DNA from: Oscillospiraceae bacterium
GTDB lineage: Bacteria > Bacillota > Clostridia > Oscillospirales > Oscillospiraceae
Assembly (NCBI GenBank): GCA_020025545.1
Contig: JAHHRX010000002.1
Coordinates: forward strand, 1-64,000
Direction: 5' to 3'
DNA: 64,000 nt
Shown piece by piece: positions 32,606 through 41,138 of this stretch. The notes beneath the pieces were generated by a model. The model was not told the origin of the DNA and searched no databases. It saw only the letters and a program-made list of their open reading frames with translations. Each line of letters opens with the position of its first letter. Within the stretch, counting starts at the first letter, position 1. A program made the translations under genes and the position numbers.

Positions 32606-32945
32606 ATGTGTTCCTTCCTTTCATAAATGAACCACATTTTTCGGGTATCCCCGAAGTATTTCTTCCCGTGCAGAGGGATCTGGATATAAAAATAAAGATA
32701 GGACACAGCCATTCCCTTTGAATGTCCGCCTATCTGTTCACACCTCCTTTTTAGCTGCCGGTTTTTTTGTCTGTCCATCCGGTCACTGTGTATTTTTTCA
32801 GATTGCGCCGATGCCGGTAAGTCGTGATAATATAGATCACCACGCAAACCGTCTTTTTCTCTAAGAAACAGGCTTGTAACACCACTGTGCTGCGTCTTCC
32901 TTATTTCAAATTGTAACTGTCTATATATGTACCATTGCATATAAA
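32606..32945 (-). other. Long leader (about 335 nt) of the GH20 gene
   Basis: The leader contains a hairpin GTGAT/ATCAC, a strong ribosome-site-like AAAAAGGAGG (about 32742-32751), an attenuator-like hairpin directly after it, and an open frame of 36 codons (from an ATG near 32714) that ends overlapping the GH20 ATG as ATGA. The frame is rich in Tyr and Phe. Whether it is translated cannot be told. Confidence 0.35.
32686..32734 (-). promoter_or_regulatory. Terminator-like hairpin in the GH20 leader
   Basis: GATAGG (minus strand, 32729-32734) pairs with CCTATC (32697-32702), extended by ACA/TGT across a bulge, and is followed by TTTATTTTTAT. It is weaker than the true terminators in this window. 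Confidence 0.35.
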
Positions 32946-32974
32946 ATAATAGCACCGTTATTGTGATAGGTCAA
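32946..32974 (-). promoter_or_regulatory. Promoter of the GH20 gene
   Basis: Minus strand TTGACC (32969-32974), 17-nt spacer, TATTAT (32946-32951). Confidence 0.7.
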
Positions 32975-33035
32975 CAAAAATGCAATGGATACAGTTCACA
33001 GAATCATGCACTTTAACTTGTGCAAAATAACAATA

Positions 33036-33066
33036 CCCCCTGTGCAGGTAATTTCTGCACAGGGGG
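33036..33066 (-). terminator. Terminator of the murI-aminotransferase operon
   Basis: A 12-bp perfect stem (CCCCCTGTGCAG/CTGCACAGGGGG) with a 7-nt loop; the minus-strand tail is TATTGTTATTTTG. Confidence 0.75.
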
Positions 33067-33087
33067 TTTCCTTGCCGTTATGATCAT

Positions 33088-34275
33088 TTAGCGGGAAAAT
33101 TCTTCCATCATAAGCTTAAATATGGGCAGGCTCCTGCGGATCTGATCGTAGCTTACGCAGTAGCAAACCCGGAAATAGCCGGGGCATCCGAAGCCGTCTC
33201 CCGGCACCACCAGAAGGTCTTTTTCCTTGGCACGGTCGGAAAATACCCGGGCATCTCCTCCGGGAGCTTTCACAAAGAGGTAAAATGCACCGTCAGGCTT
33301 CGCCGCTTCATAGCCGCATTCCAGAAGTCCTTGGTAGAGAGCACGGCGGTTTTTGTCATAAACCGCAAGATCCGGCCGCAGATGGGCGCATTTCGCAATC
33401 ACCTTCTGCCAGATGCTGGGGGCGCAGACATGACCCGATGCCCGGGCGGCTCCCGCTATTGCCAGATAAAGCTCACGGCCGTCGCAGGCATCCTTCGGCA
33501 CATACACATAGCCGATTCGCTCGCCCGGCAGGGACAACGACTTGGAATAGGAATAGCACACCACCGTATCCGGATAAATGAGGGGCAGGAAGGGCGTCAC
33601 CACGCCGTCGTAGGTCAGTTCCCGATAGGGCTCATCCGCCACAATATAAATGGCATGACCGTATTGCTTTGCCTTTTCCGTCAGGAGCGCCGCCAAGGCC
33701 CGGAGAGTTTCCTCCGTGTACACAACACCGGAGGGATTGTTGGGGGAATTGACGATCACCGCCGCCGTGTTGGGTGTGATCCGCGCTTCCAGCGCATCCA
33801 TGGGAATCTGGAAATCGGGTACATCCGGCGGCACTACCTTGAAAACACCGCCGGCAGACTCCACAAAGGGCTTATATTCCGGGAAATACGGGGCAATTGC
33901 CAAAAATTCCGCTCCCGGCACCGCCAGCGCCTTAAAAACCGCACATAGCTCCGGCGCTGCACCGCAGCCGATGAACAGCTCCTCCGGGGAAACCGCCGAG
34001 CCGTAACGGCTGTTAAGGTCATCGGCAATGGCCTTGCGGGTTTCAAAATCTCCCACGGAAGTGGTGTATCCGTGAAGCTGCTGTGGATCCATTTCCGCCA
34101 GAAGACGGTAAATTGCCTCCGTCACCTGCGGCGGAGTGGGGATAGAAGGATTTCCCAGCGAATAATCAAATACATTTTCCCTGCCGACCACCTGGGCACG
34201 GCTTCTGCCGAACTCGGAAAGCTCCCGAATACAGGAGCGATTTGCGCCCAGCAAATATGTCTGCGCATTATACAT
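33088..34275 (-). CDS. PLP-dependent aminotransferase, class I/II (aspartate-aminotransferase-like)
   Basis: 395 residues from the ATG at 34273-34275, which has GGGAGG 8 nt upstream. Fold type I landmarks: DYSLGNPSIPTPP near the N-terminus, the substrate/PLP loop VNSPNNPSG, IVADEPYRELTYDG with the PLP-binding Asp, and YSYSKSLSLPGERIGY with the Schiff-base lysine, then the substrate Arg region FRVCYCVSY. The substrate is not clear; members act on Asp, aromatic or branched amino acids. It follows murI with a 14-nt gap, so the two are co-transcribed, but a role in D-glutamate supply is only a guess. Confidence 0.88.
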   Translation of the reverse strand: MYNAQTYLLGANRSCIRELSEFGRSRAQVVGRENVFDYSLGNPSIPTPPQVTEAIYRLLAEMDPQQLHGYTTSVGDFETRKAIADDLNSRYGSAVSPEELFIGCGAAPELCAVFKALAVPGAEFLAIAPYFPEYKPFVESAGGVFKVVPPDVPDFQIPMDALEARITPNTAAVIVNSPNNPSGVVYTEETLRALAALLTEKAKQYGHAIYIVADEPYRELTYDGVVTPFLPLIYPDTVVCYSYSKSLSLPGERIGYVYVPKDACDGRELYLAIAGAARASGHVCAPSIWQKVIAKCAHLRPDLAVYDKNRRALYQGLLECGYEAAKPDGAFYLFVKAPGGDARVFSDRAKEKDLLVVPGDGFGCPGYFRVCYCVSYDQIRRSLPIFKLMMEEFSR

Positions 34276-34289
34276 AGCTTTTGCCTCCC

Positions 34290-35060
34290 TTACCAATCTT
34301 GACTCAGCAGATTCTGGGACAAACGGATCATCCGGGGATCATCCAAACTGTTTTTCCAGATAACCCCGCCTGTGCCTTTTCGCAGAAGCTTCGCTTCTGC
34401 CAGCCGCCGCTTGGTCTCCCGGGCAGTACCCTCGCCGCCGTCCGCCAGCATGATTTTGGGGCCTAAAATCCGGCGGATGGATTTTGCCGCAAACGGATAA
34501 TGGGTGCAGCCCAGCACCAGCGCATCGATTTTTCCCGCATACGGCGACAAAACAGGCCTCAGCAGGGCATCCGCCTCGGGAGAGTTGCCTTTCCCCGCCT
34601 CCACTAGCTCCACAAGACCGGGTGCGTGGATTTTTTCCACATCGCAGGCAGGGAAAAGCCCAATCAGGCGATTGAGCTTTTCCTCCCGCAGGGTTACATC
34701 CGTTGCCATAATTCCGACGCGTCCCTCCGGAAAGGAATCCGCCGCAACCTTCAGCGCAGGTTCGATGCCGATGACGATCAACTCCGGATAGGTGCTGCGC
34801 AGGTCATCGATGGCTGCCGCCGTTGCCGTATTGCAGGCTACCACCAGTGCTTTTATCTGGTGGCACTCCATGATCTTTTTCGCCGCCGAAAGGGCAAGCC
34901 GCCGCACCTCATCGGTGGAACGGGCACCGTAGGGGGCGTTTGCGGAATCTCCGTAGTAGACAAACTGCTCCCCGGGGAGCAGCCTGTACAGCTGCCGCAG
35001 CACGCTGATGCCCCCGACACCGGAATCAAAAACCGCAATATGATCTTCTTTGCAATACAT
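34290..35060 (-). CDS. murI: Glutamate racemase
   Basis: 256 residues from the ATG at 35058-35060. It makes D-glutamate for peptidoglycan. Motifs: AVFDSGVGGISVLR with the first catalytic acid region, YYGDSANAPYG, VVACNTATAAA with catalytic Cys, and VLGCTHYPF with the second catalytic Cys. A further in-frame ATG at 35087 adds nine residues, but the predicted promoter would start transcription only about 9 nt before it and place any ribosome site outside the mRNA, so the shorter form is preferred. The C-terminus (ARETKRRLAEAKLLRKG) is slightly extended. Confidence 0.95.
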   Translation of the reverse strand: MYCKEDHIAVFDSGVGGISVLRQLYRLLPGEQFVYYGDSANAPYGARSTDEVRRLALSAAKKIMECHQIKALVVACNTATAAAIDDLRSTYPELIVIGIEPALKVAADSFPEGRVGIMATDVTLREEKLNRLIGLFPACDVEKIHAPGLVELVEAGKGNSPEADALLRPVLSPYAGKIDALVLGCTHYPFAAKSIRRILGPKIMLADGGEGTARETKRRLAEAKLLRKGTGGVIWKNSLDDPRMIRLSQNLLSQDW

Positions 35061-35102
35061 CGTTTCACCCGCCGTCCTTGGGGCCATGCCCTTTTTTCCT
35101 TT

Positions 35103-35131
35103 ATTTTAGCAGAAAATGCCCCGGCTTTCAA
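35103..35131 (-). promoter_or_regulatory. Promoter of murI
   Basis: Minus strand TTGAAA (35126-35131), 17-nt spacer, TAAAAT (35103-35108). Confidence 0.65.
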
Positions 35132-35225
35132 TGGCTGCCGGTTTTTTTATCCCCCGGGGCGATAAAAAAGGTTCCCTCCCAATTGCGACGCAAAATAAGG
35201 AAGTAATTTGGAAAACATGGAAATC

Positions 35226-35258
35226 AAAAACGGAGTGTATCAAAATCGACACACTCCG
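35226..35258 (-). terminator. Terminator of the acetyltransferase gene
   Basis: CGGAGTGT pairs with ACACTCCG (35231-35258) with a 12-nt loop, followed on the minus strand by TTTTTG. Confidence 0.8.
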
Positions 35259-35292
35259 CTTCTTGTTATAAAACCATCCGATAAACTGGAAT

Positions 35293-35739
35293 TTATTCTT
35301 GACGCAGGCAAAGTTCAAGTTCGTACATACCCTCAGTGTGCTGCACGATATTTCCTGTTGGCTTAAACCCATTGCGTTCATAGAGTCGTCTGGCTCCGTC
35401 ATTGGTATTGAGAATCCACAGTAAAGGTGATTGCGTGCATTTTCCAACAGCAAAAGCAAGCAATTGCGTTCCGTATCCTTTATTCTGCTCACTGGGCAAA
35501 ACATAAAGATTTTCAATCAGATTGCCATAAATCGAGACAATTCCCACAGGTTTCTCGTGAATCAGCATATAGATTTGGGCCCCTTTTGCGACTTCTGATT
35601 CAAGATAGCTCTTTTGGCGTTCAGGTGTATGGATTGCAATAAACTCTGCGGAACAAACATCCTTGTGAGATTCTATCCAGCTTTCAGAATGGATGATTGC
35701 GGCCTGCATCATATCCGATTGGGTTACCAATTTAAACAT
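35293..35739 (-). CDS. GNAT family N-acetyltransferase
   Basis: 148 residues. The acetyl-CoA-binding motif A is LYVLPSEQNKGYGTQLLAFAV (Q-N-K-G-Y-G), followed by LWILNTNDGARRLYERNGFKPTG, typical of the fold. The acceptor substrate is unknown. The gene is visibly richer in A+T than its neighbours and has its own promoter and terminator between the upp and murI operons, which suggests a later arrival. Confidence 0.88.
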   Translation of the reverse strand: MFKLVTQSDMMQAAIIHSESWIESHKDVCSAEFIAIHTPERQKSYLESEVAKGAQIYMLIHEKPVGIVSIYGNLIENLYVLPSEQNKGYGTQLLAFAVGKCTQSPLLWILNTNDGARRLYERNGFKPTGNIVQHTEGMYELELCLRQE

Positions 35740-35781
35740 ATTCGTGACCTTTCAGATTCCGATTTGTGGATTTGTCATGAA

Positions 35782-35810
35782 CTTATAATACAGGCAAGAA
35801 CGGAAAGCAA
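35782..35810 (-). promoter_or_regulatory. Promoter of the acetyltransferase gene
   Basis: Minus strand TTGCTT (35805-35810), 17-nt spacer, TATAAG (35782-35787). Confidence 0.5.
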
Positions 35811-35848
35811 TACCGTTTCTCTGTATGACATTTATGGGCATACTGTTT

Positions 35849-36478
35849 TTACTTGGTTCCGAAGATCCGGTCGCCGGCATCGCCGAGTCCCGGCAGGATA
35901 TAAGCATTTTCATTCAGCTTTTCATCCATACCGGCCACATAGATTTCCACATCCGGGTGGGCTTCACGGACAGCCTGCACGCCCTCGGGGCAGGCAATAA
36001 TGTTCATCATAATGATCTGCTTGCAGCCATGCTCCTTGAGGAAGGAAATTGCCGCCACGGCGGAGCCGCCGGTTGCCAGCATGGGGTCTACCACGAACAC
36101 CTGACGGTTGCCCACATCCTCGGGCAGCTTGCAGTAATATTCCACAGGCTTGTGGGTCTCGGGATCCCGATAGAGGCCGATATGGCCGATCTTTGCAGAG
36201 GGGATGAGATCCACCATACTATCCACCATGCCGAGGCCTGCCCGGAGGATGGGAACAATTGCCAGCTTCTTGCCTGCCAGCACACGGCAGGTAGCCGTGG
36301 TGAGGGGGGTCTCCACCTGCACCTCTTCCGTGGGCAGATTTCTGGTAGCTTCGTAGCACATAAGGCCTGCGATCTCACTGACCAGCTCTCTGAATTCCTT
36401 GACACCGGTGTTCTTGTTGCGAAGGATCGCCAGCTTGTGCTGGATCAGCGGATGATTCAGAATGTGTACATTTTCCAT
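35849..36478 (-). CDS. upp: Uracil phosphoribosyltransferase
   Basis: 209 residues, the usual length. It converts uracil and PRPP to UMP in pyrimidine salvage. Conserved stretches: KEFRELVSEIAGLMCYEATR, VPILRAGLGMVDSM, the PRPP loop VFVVDPMLATGGSA, and the uracil-binding C-terminal region YILPGLGDAGDRIFGTK. The ATG has AAAGGAG upstream. It is last in prfA-tsaE-tsaB-upp, 11 nt after tsaB. Confidence 0.97.
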   Translation of the reverse strand: MENVHILNHPLIQHKLAILRNKNTGVKEFRELVSEIAGLMCYEATRNLPTEEVQVETPLTTATCRVLAGKKLAIVPILRAGLGMVDSMVDLIPSAKIGHIGLYRDPETHKPVEYYCKLPEDVGNRQVFVVDPMLATGGSAVAAISFLKEHGCKQIIMMNIIACPEGVQAVREAHPDVEIYVAGMDEKLNENAYILPGLGDAGDRIFGTK

Positions 36479-36489
36479 GGTAATCTCCT

Positions 36490-37197
36490 TTATTTATCCA
36501 TATTTTGTTTACTTAACCGTTCGTTTCTCTCCCGCTCTGCCTGAGAAAGCCGGAGATAATTGGGGCTGAGAGCCGCCGGGTCGGCGCTTTGCTCCTGTGC
36601 AAGGGCCGCAAGGCCGACACCCACCGCCCGCTGGTGCATCCGGAAAGGGGCAGGCATCACCAGATTGGGAATTTCCCCGCTCAGGGTGTCATAGCAGAGC
36701 TTACTGCCGTCCCCCACCAGATAGACCGGCTCGCTGAGGGCCGCCAGTTCCTCTTTGAGATCTGCCAGCGCAATGGCACGGTCTTCCCGAATACGGCTAT
36801 ACTGCCCCTTTCGGAACCGAAAAATACCGTTATATACCTGACTGCGGCGGGCATCCATGACAGCGCAGACAATTCCGTCTGTCACGCCCAGACCTCTTGC
36901 CATGGCTTCCAGAGTAGAAACGCCGTAAAGCGGCACTTCTGCGCCCCACGCAAAGCCCTTGGCCGCCGCCACGCCGATGCGCACGCCCGTAAAAGAGCCG
37001 GGGCCGTTGGCAACAGCCACCGCCTCCACCTGCTGCGCCGTATAGCCGCACTGCTTCAGGACATCCTCCGCCATGACCATAAGGGTCTGGCTGTGGGTCA
37101 GGCCCGTATTCTGATACTGCTCCGCCAGCAGATTCTCATCCCGGAACAACGCCACCGAAGCGGCTTTTGCCGAGGTTTCAAAGGCTAACATCAGCAA
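36490..37197 (-). CDS. tsaB: tRNA threonylcarbamoyladenosine biosynthesis protein TsaB
   Basis: 235 residues. TsaB is the inactive ASKHA-fold partner that binds TsaD and TsaE to make the t6A37 modification of tRNA. Visible: LAFETSAKAASVALF, TGLTHSQTLMVMAEDVL, AVANGPGSFTGVRIGVAAAKGFAWG and VCAVMDARRSQVYNGIFRF. The start chosen is TTG at 37195-37197, which has GGAGG 8 nt upstream; an ATG two codons later is possible. It overlaps tsaE by 20 nt. tsaD is not in the window. Confidence 0.93.
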   Translation of the reverse strand: MLMLAFETSAKAASVALFRDENLLAEQYQNTGLTHSQTLMVMAEDVLKQCGYTAQQVEAVAVANGPGSFTGVRIGVAAAKGFAWGAEVPLYGVSTLEAMARGLGVTDGIVCAVMDARRSQVYNGIFRFRKGQYSRIREDRAIALADLKEELAALSEPVYLVGDGSKLCYDTLSGEIPNLVMPAPFRMHQRAVGVGLAALAQEQSADPAALSPNYLRLSQAERERNERLSKQNMDK

Positions 37198-37615
37198 GGC
37201 TTTCCCCTCCTTCTATGGTAATCCGCCGGGAATTCTCTCCCAGCTTCTCAATTTTAACGCGCACGGCATCTTCCATGGCCTCTGCCACATTTTCGCTCCA
37301 TTCCACGGCGCACACGCCGCCACGCTCCAGATAATCGTCCCATCCGATGTCCCACAGCTCCTCAGCGCTTTTCAGGCGGTACATATCAAAATGGAACAGG
37401 GGCAGCCGCCCGGAGAGATATTCGTTGACAATGGTATAGGTGGGACTGGTCACCGGCTCGCCGCAGCCCAGTCCCCGGGCAAGTCCCCGGGTGAAAGCGG
37501 TCTTTCCCGCTCCCAGATCTCCCTCGTAGGCAAGGACAGTACCGGCAGGCAGCACCTTTGCAAGGGCAGCGCCGACTTTTTCCGTTTCCTCCGGGGAATT
37601 TGTGATAAATTCCAT
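37178..37615 (-). CDS. tsaE: tRNA threonylcarbamoyladenosine biosynthesis ATPase TsaE
   Basis: 145 residues from the ATG at 37613-37615 (AAGGA upstream). Walker A GDLGAGKTAFTRGLARGLG and the conserved VTSPTYTIVNEY and FHFDMYRL segments identify the family, followed by DDYLERGGVCAVEWSENV. TsaE hydrolyses ATP to drive turnover of the TsaBD complex. It starts 13 nt after prfA. Confidence 0.95.
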   Translation of the reverse strand: MEFITNSPEETEKVGAALAKVLPAGTVLAYEGDLGAGKTAFTRGLARGLGCGEPVTSPTYTIVNEYLSGRLPLFHFDMYRLKSAEELWDIGWDDYLERGGVCAVEWSENVAEAMEDAVRVKIEKLGENSRRITIEGGESLADVSL

Positions 37616-37628
37616 GGTTTTTCCTTCT

Positions 37629-38687
37629 TTACTGCGCATTCTGTAGTTTTTCTGCCTGATCGGCGGTGGCGAGGGCATCGATAATCTCGTCCAGATCGCC
37701 GTTCATCACGGAATCGATCTTATAAAGGGTCAGACCGATCCGGTGATCCGTCACCCGGCCCTGGGGAAAATTGTAAGTGCGGATCCGCTCGTTTCGCATA
37801 CCGCTGCCCACCTGACTCCGGCGCATGCCGGTGACGGCGGAATCCAGTTTCTCCTGCTCCATTTCATAGAGCTTGGATGCCAGCATCCGCATACATTTCT
37901 CCCGGTTCTGGATCTGACTGCGTTCTTCCTGACAGGACACCACAATCCCCGTAGGCTTGTGGATCAGACGCACGGCGGAGCTGGTCTTGTTAACATGCTG
38001 TCCGCCTGCGCCGGATGCCCGGAACACCTGCATTTCGATATCCGCAGGATTGATCTGCACATCCACCTCTTCCATTTCGGGAAGCACCGCCACCGTAGCC
38101 GTGGAGGTATGGACCCGCCCGCCGGATTCGGTTTCCGGCACCCGCTGGACCCGGTGAACGCCGGACTCGTACTTCATCCGGGAATAGGCACCCCGGCCGT
38201 TGATGACGAAGTCCGCTTCCTTCACGCCGCCCAGCTCCGTATCGTTATAGTTGAGAAGCTCCACCTGCCAGCCCTTGGAGGCGGCATACATGGAATACAT
38301 CCGGAAAAGGCTGTGGGCAAACAGAGCGCTTTCCTCGCCGCCAACACCGCCGCGGATCTCCACAATGACACTTTTTTCGTCGTTGGGGTCTTTGGGCAGC
38401 AGCAAAATCTGCAGCTGCCGGTATAATTCTTCGCTGCGCAGCTTGGCCTCCTGATAGGTCTGCTGGCAGAATTCCTTCATATCGGGGTCACCCATCAGCT
38501 CCTCGGCATCTGCCATTTCCTGAAGGGCGGCTTCATAATTGCGGTAGGCTTCCACAATGGGCTCCAGCTCCGTCTTTTCCCGCAGCAGCTTCGCCGCTTT
38601 CTGCGGATCGGCATAGAAATCCGGCTGCTCCGACCGGGCGCACAGCTCTTCGTAGTGATCCGCCACGGCTTTTAGCTTGTTCAGCAT
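37629..38687 (-). CDS. prfA: Peptide chain release factor 1
   Basis: 352 residues from the ATG at 38685-38687, which has AGGAG 8 nt upstream; an ATG two codons earlier would be only 2 nt from it. RF1 releases peptides at UAA and UAG. The GGQ motif is in RASGAGGQHVNKT, and the anticodon-mimic loop lies in YSRMKYESGVHRVQRVPETE, with P-E-T as expected for RF1 (PxT). It is the first gene of the operon with tsaE, tsaB and upp. The prmC methyltransferase gene, often next to prfA, is absent here. Confidence 0.97.
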   Translation of the reverse strand: MLNKLKAVADHYEELCARSEQPDFYADPQKAAKLLREKTELEPIVEAYRNYEAALQEMADAEELMGDPDMKEFCQQTYQEAKLRSEELYRQLQILLLPKDPNDEKSVIVEIRGGVGGEESALFAHSLFRMYSMYAASKGWQVELLNYNDTELGGVKEADFVINGRGAYSRMKYESGVHRVQRVPETESGGRVHTSTATVAVLPEMEEVDVQINPADIEMQVFRASGAGGQHVNKTSSAVRLIHKPTGIVVSCQEERSQIQNREKCMRMLASKLYEMEQEKLDSAVTGMRRSQVGSGMRNERIRTYNFPQGRVTDHRIGLTLYKIDSVMNGDLDEIIDALATADQAEKLQNAQ

Positions 38688-38741
38688 GGTCATTACTCCT
38701 GCTCTTTCCTGAATTTACAATAGACACAGTTACTTTTCCTT

Positions 38742-38770
38742 ATTATACACGCAATTCCCGCCCGATGCAA
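38742..38770 (-). promoter_or_regulatory. Promoter of the prfA operon
   Basis: Minus strand TTGCAT (38765-38770), 17-nt spacer, TATAAT (38742-38747). Confidence 0.7.
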
Positions 38771-38859
38771 GAAACTTTCTCGGCAAACCCATTCCGACAA
38801 AATAATCTGCCCTGCCATGGTAATATCGGGGTATCGCTATAGGAAAGGAATGTTTACGA

Positions 38860-40785
38860 ATGATGGTGACGATTGGGGTGTATATCCGGCGGGGACAGCG
38901 GATTTTACGGCGATGGCTGGCGGATCCCAGAGTACATATCCTGATGCAGGGGGCGGGCTATCTGACAGCGGGTTTTTTAAGCAGTGCGGCGGGGCTTTCC
39001 CACCGTTTCCAGCCAATTACCTTAGGCCTTATCTGTTCGCAGTCCGGCTGGCCTGCTGTGTTGATCGCTGCCGGCGGACTTCTGGGATACCGGGTGTTCT
39101 GGGGGAGCATGGCAACCCAAGGCTTTCTATGGGTGGCGCTGGGGCTTACGGCAAGCCTTCTCTGGGGATTGTTTCGATTGCAGGACGAAATTCATTTGCT
39201 GCTGCCTACCGTCGCTGCCTGCATAACCGCCGCAACGGGGCTGCTGTTTCAGTATTGGAGGATCGAGAGCACCCCGGTGTCTATATATCTGCTGCGGGTG
39301 GGGCTTGCGGCATTCAGCACATGGGTGTTTTCCTACGCCTTAGCCCATCGGGACACGGTAGTGGACTGGCTGGTATACGGGCTTTCGGTGCTGTGTCTTG
39401 CTCAGGTGCTGCCCTTTCCTTATTTTGGTCTTGGCTATGTGGCAGCGGGGACTTTAGCCGTCACCGGGGTCTTTCCCACGGCTGCCCTTGCAGGTCTGGC
39501 GCTGGATCTTGCCGGTGTGACTCCCGTTCCCATGACTGCCGTGCTGTGTCTTGCCTATATGACACGGATGATCCCCAAGCTGAACCCATGGATGCGCTAT
39601 CTGTGCCCCGCAGCGGCATTTCTTCTGGTGATGGGGCTGGGAGATGTTTGGGATCTGCATCCGCTGCCGGGGCTGATTCTGGGCAGCTTTGCCGCCATGC
39701 TCCTGCCGGGGCAGACGGAACCTGCCCACCGCCGGGGGGAAACCGGAGCTGCTCAGGTGCGGCTGGAAATGGCAGGCGCGGTGCTCAGCCAGACGGAACA
39801 CATTCTGGAGGATGTGGAGCCTGCGCCCATTGATGAAGAGGCCCTTGTGGCTCGGGCGGTGGAGCGGGCCTGCAGCGGATGCCCCTGCCGGAAAAACTGC
39901 AAGGAAAAGCCCACAGACATTTCTACCGCGTTTCTGCACCGTCCCTTGGGAAACGGCCGGGATCTGCCCAGCCTGTGCCGCAAATCGGGAAGGCTTCTGC
40001 AGGAGCTGCGCCGCAGTCAGGAGCAGCTGCGCCTCATCCGGGCAGACCGTGACCGTCAGCAGGAATACCGGGAAGCGGTTATCCAGCAGTACCGTTTTCT
40101 TTCTGAGTATTTGCAGGACATTTCCGATTCTCTGGCCCGGCGGATGGATCCGGCGAAGCCCTGGTTCCAGCCGGAAATTGCCGCCTGCTCCGCCAGTCGG
40201 GAACGGGTCAACGGAGATCGGTGCCTGTGGTTTTCCGGCACCGAGTGCCGGTATTACATTCTTCTGTGTGACGGCATGGGGACCGGCCCCGAAGCCGCCG
40301 AGGACGGAAAGCTGGCAGGAAATATGCTGAGAAAGCTTCTGACCGCCGGCTATCCCACGGAATATGCCCTGCGGTGCGTCAACAGTCTTTGCGCCTTGCA
40401 GGGCCGGGCGGGAGCCGTCACCATGGATCTGGCAGAAATCCGGCTGGACACCGGAAAAGCCACCCTCTATAAATGGGGCGCAGCGCCGTCATATCTCTTT
40501 GCAAAGGGAGAGCCTATAAAAATCGGGACAGCCACCCCGCCTCCGGGGCTGTCTGTCAGTGACAGGCGGGAGGCTGTGGAGAGGCTGTCCCTGCGCAGGG
40601 GAGAGACGCTGGTTCTGCTGAGCGACGGCGCAGGCGGAGAGGATGCCATGCGCCAGGCGTGGATCGCTGCGGGATCGCCGCCCGGAGAGCTGGCGGCAAA
40701 GATCCTGGAAAGCAGTCAGCCGGACGGGGAGGACGATGCCACCGTTGCAGTGGTACGGCTTCATTCCCCGGCTGCATCCGCATAA
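38860..40785 (+). CDS. spoIIE: SpoIIE-type PP2C serine phosphatase with membrane domain
   Basis: 641 residues, shorter than the Bacillus protein (827). The first 40 residues are basic and cytoplasmic; about ten hydrophobic segments fill 30-280. A linker with a cysteine group (CSGCPCRKNCKEKP) and a helical region leads to the PP2C domain, with ILLCDGMGTGPEA (metal-binding Asp), RGETLVLLSDGAGGED and DDATVAVV. In Bacillus SpoIIE dephosphorylates the anti-anti-sigma factor SpoIIAA and so activates sigma F in the forespore; it also works at the asymmetric septum. The presence of this gene indicates spore formation. AAAGGAA lies upstream; the second codon is also ATG. Confidence 0.93.
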   Translation: MMVTIGVYIRRGQRILRRWLADPRVHILMQGAGYLTAGFLSSAAGLSHRFQPITLGLICSQSGWPAVLIAAGGLLGYRVFWGSMATQGFLWVALGLTASLLWGLFRLQDEIHLLLPTVAACITAATGLLFQYWRIESTPVSIYLLRVGLAAFSTWVFSYALAHRDTVVDWLVYGLSVLCLAQVLPFPYFGLGYVAAGTLAVTGVFPTAALAGLALDLAGVTPVPMTAVLCLAYMTRMIPKLNPWMRYLCPAAAFLLVMGLGDVWDLHPLPGLILGSFAAMLLPGQTEPAHRRGETGAAQVRLEMAGAVLSQTEHILEDVEPAPIDEEALVARAVERACSGCPCRKNCKEKPTDISTAFLHRPLGNGRDLPSLCRKSGRLLQELRRSQEQLRLIRADRDRQQEYREAVIQQYRFLSEYLQDISDSLARRMDPAKPWFQPEIAACSASRERVNGDRCLWFSGTECRYYILLCDGMGTGPEAAEDGKLAGNMLRKLLTAGYPTEYALRCVNSLCALQGRAGAVTMDLAEIRLDTGKATLYKWGAAPSYLFAKGEPIKIGTATPPPGLSVSDRREAVERLSLRRGETLVLLSDGAGGEDAMRQAWIAAGSPPGELAAKILESSQPDGEDDATVAVVRLHSPAASA

Positions 40786-40907
40786 TACCACATTTTTCTT
40801 ACGAAATCTGTCGAAACACAAGATGTAGAGCAAAGCTTTGTAGAAAAGCTACTATATTTAGGTTATTTTCAAAAATCGGCACAGTTTTTCTACTTTGCCG
40901 GAGCATG

Positions 40908-40950
40908 AAAGCACCGGAGGCCGGCGTTCTGCCGCTCTTTGGTGCTTTTC
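40908..40950 (+). terminator. Terminator of spoIIE
   Basis: AAAGCACC (40908-40915) pairs with GGTGCTTT (40941-40948), with an inner GC-rich hairpin, then TCTTAT. Confidence 0.65.
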
Positions 40951-41031
40951 TTATACAATCCTCTCTTCCGAAAATGGAATGTTTTTAAGGTCTGCGCCGG
41001 AAAAACAAAGTAAAGTACACAATTTATTAAC

Positions 41032-41060
41032 TTGACAAGTCCGGTTTGCTGTACAATAAT
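41032..41060 (+). promoter_or_regulatory. Promoter of the small lipoprotein gene
   Basis: TTGACA (41032-41037), 17-nt spacer, AATAAT (41055-41060). The leader to the ATG at 41197 is about 130 nt. Confidence 0.6.
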
Positions 41061-41091
41061 GAATATACAGCAAAGAAAGGGGACGGTTCCG

Positions 41092-41138
41092 ATGGGCATT
41101 TCTTAAATCTGCCGGCGCCCATAGTACCGCGCGGCAGA
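41092..41138 (+). promoter_or_regulatory. Predicted H-type pseudoknot in the lipoprotein leader
   Basis: Stem 1 is ATGGGC (41092-41097) with GCCCAT (41117-41122); stem 2 is TCTGCCG (41108-41114) with CGGCAGA (41132-41138). The two stems interlock with loops of 10, 2 and 9 nt, a feasible H-type geometry. The first strand of stem 1 also contains the ATG of a five-codon frame (ATG GGC ATT TCT TAA) preceded by AAAGGGGA. Confidence 0.45.

Noticed and set aside
40809..40815. Perfect 0A box TGTCGAA
   Set aside because: It lies just after the spoIIE stop and before that gene's terminator, not at a promoter; a 7-mer is expected by chance several times in 64 kb.
41110..41135. GTACCGCG resembling the T-box antiterminator core
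   Set aside because: The leader is only about 130 nt, there is no stem I or specifier loop and no terminator after the motif, and the gene is not an aminoacyl-tRNA or amino-acid gene.
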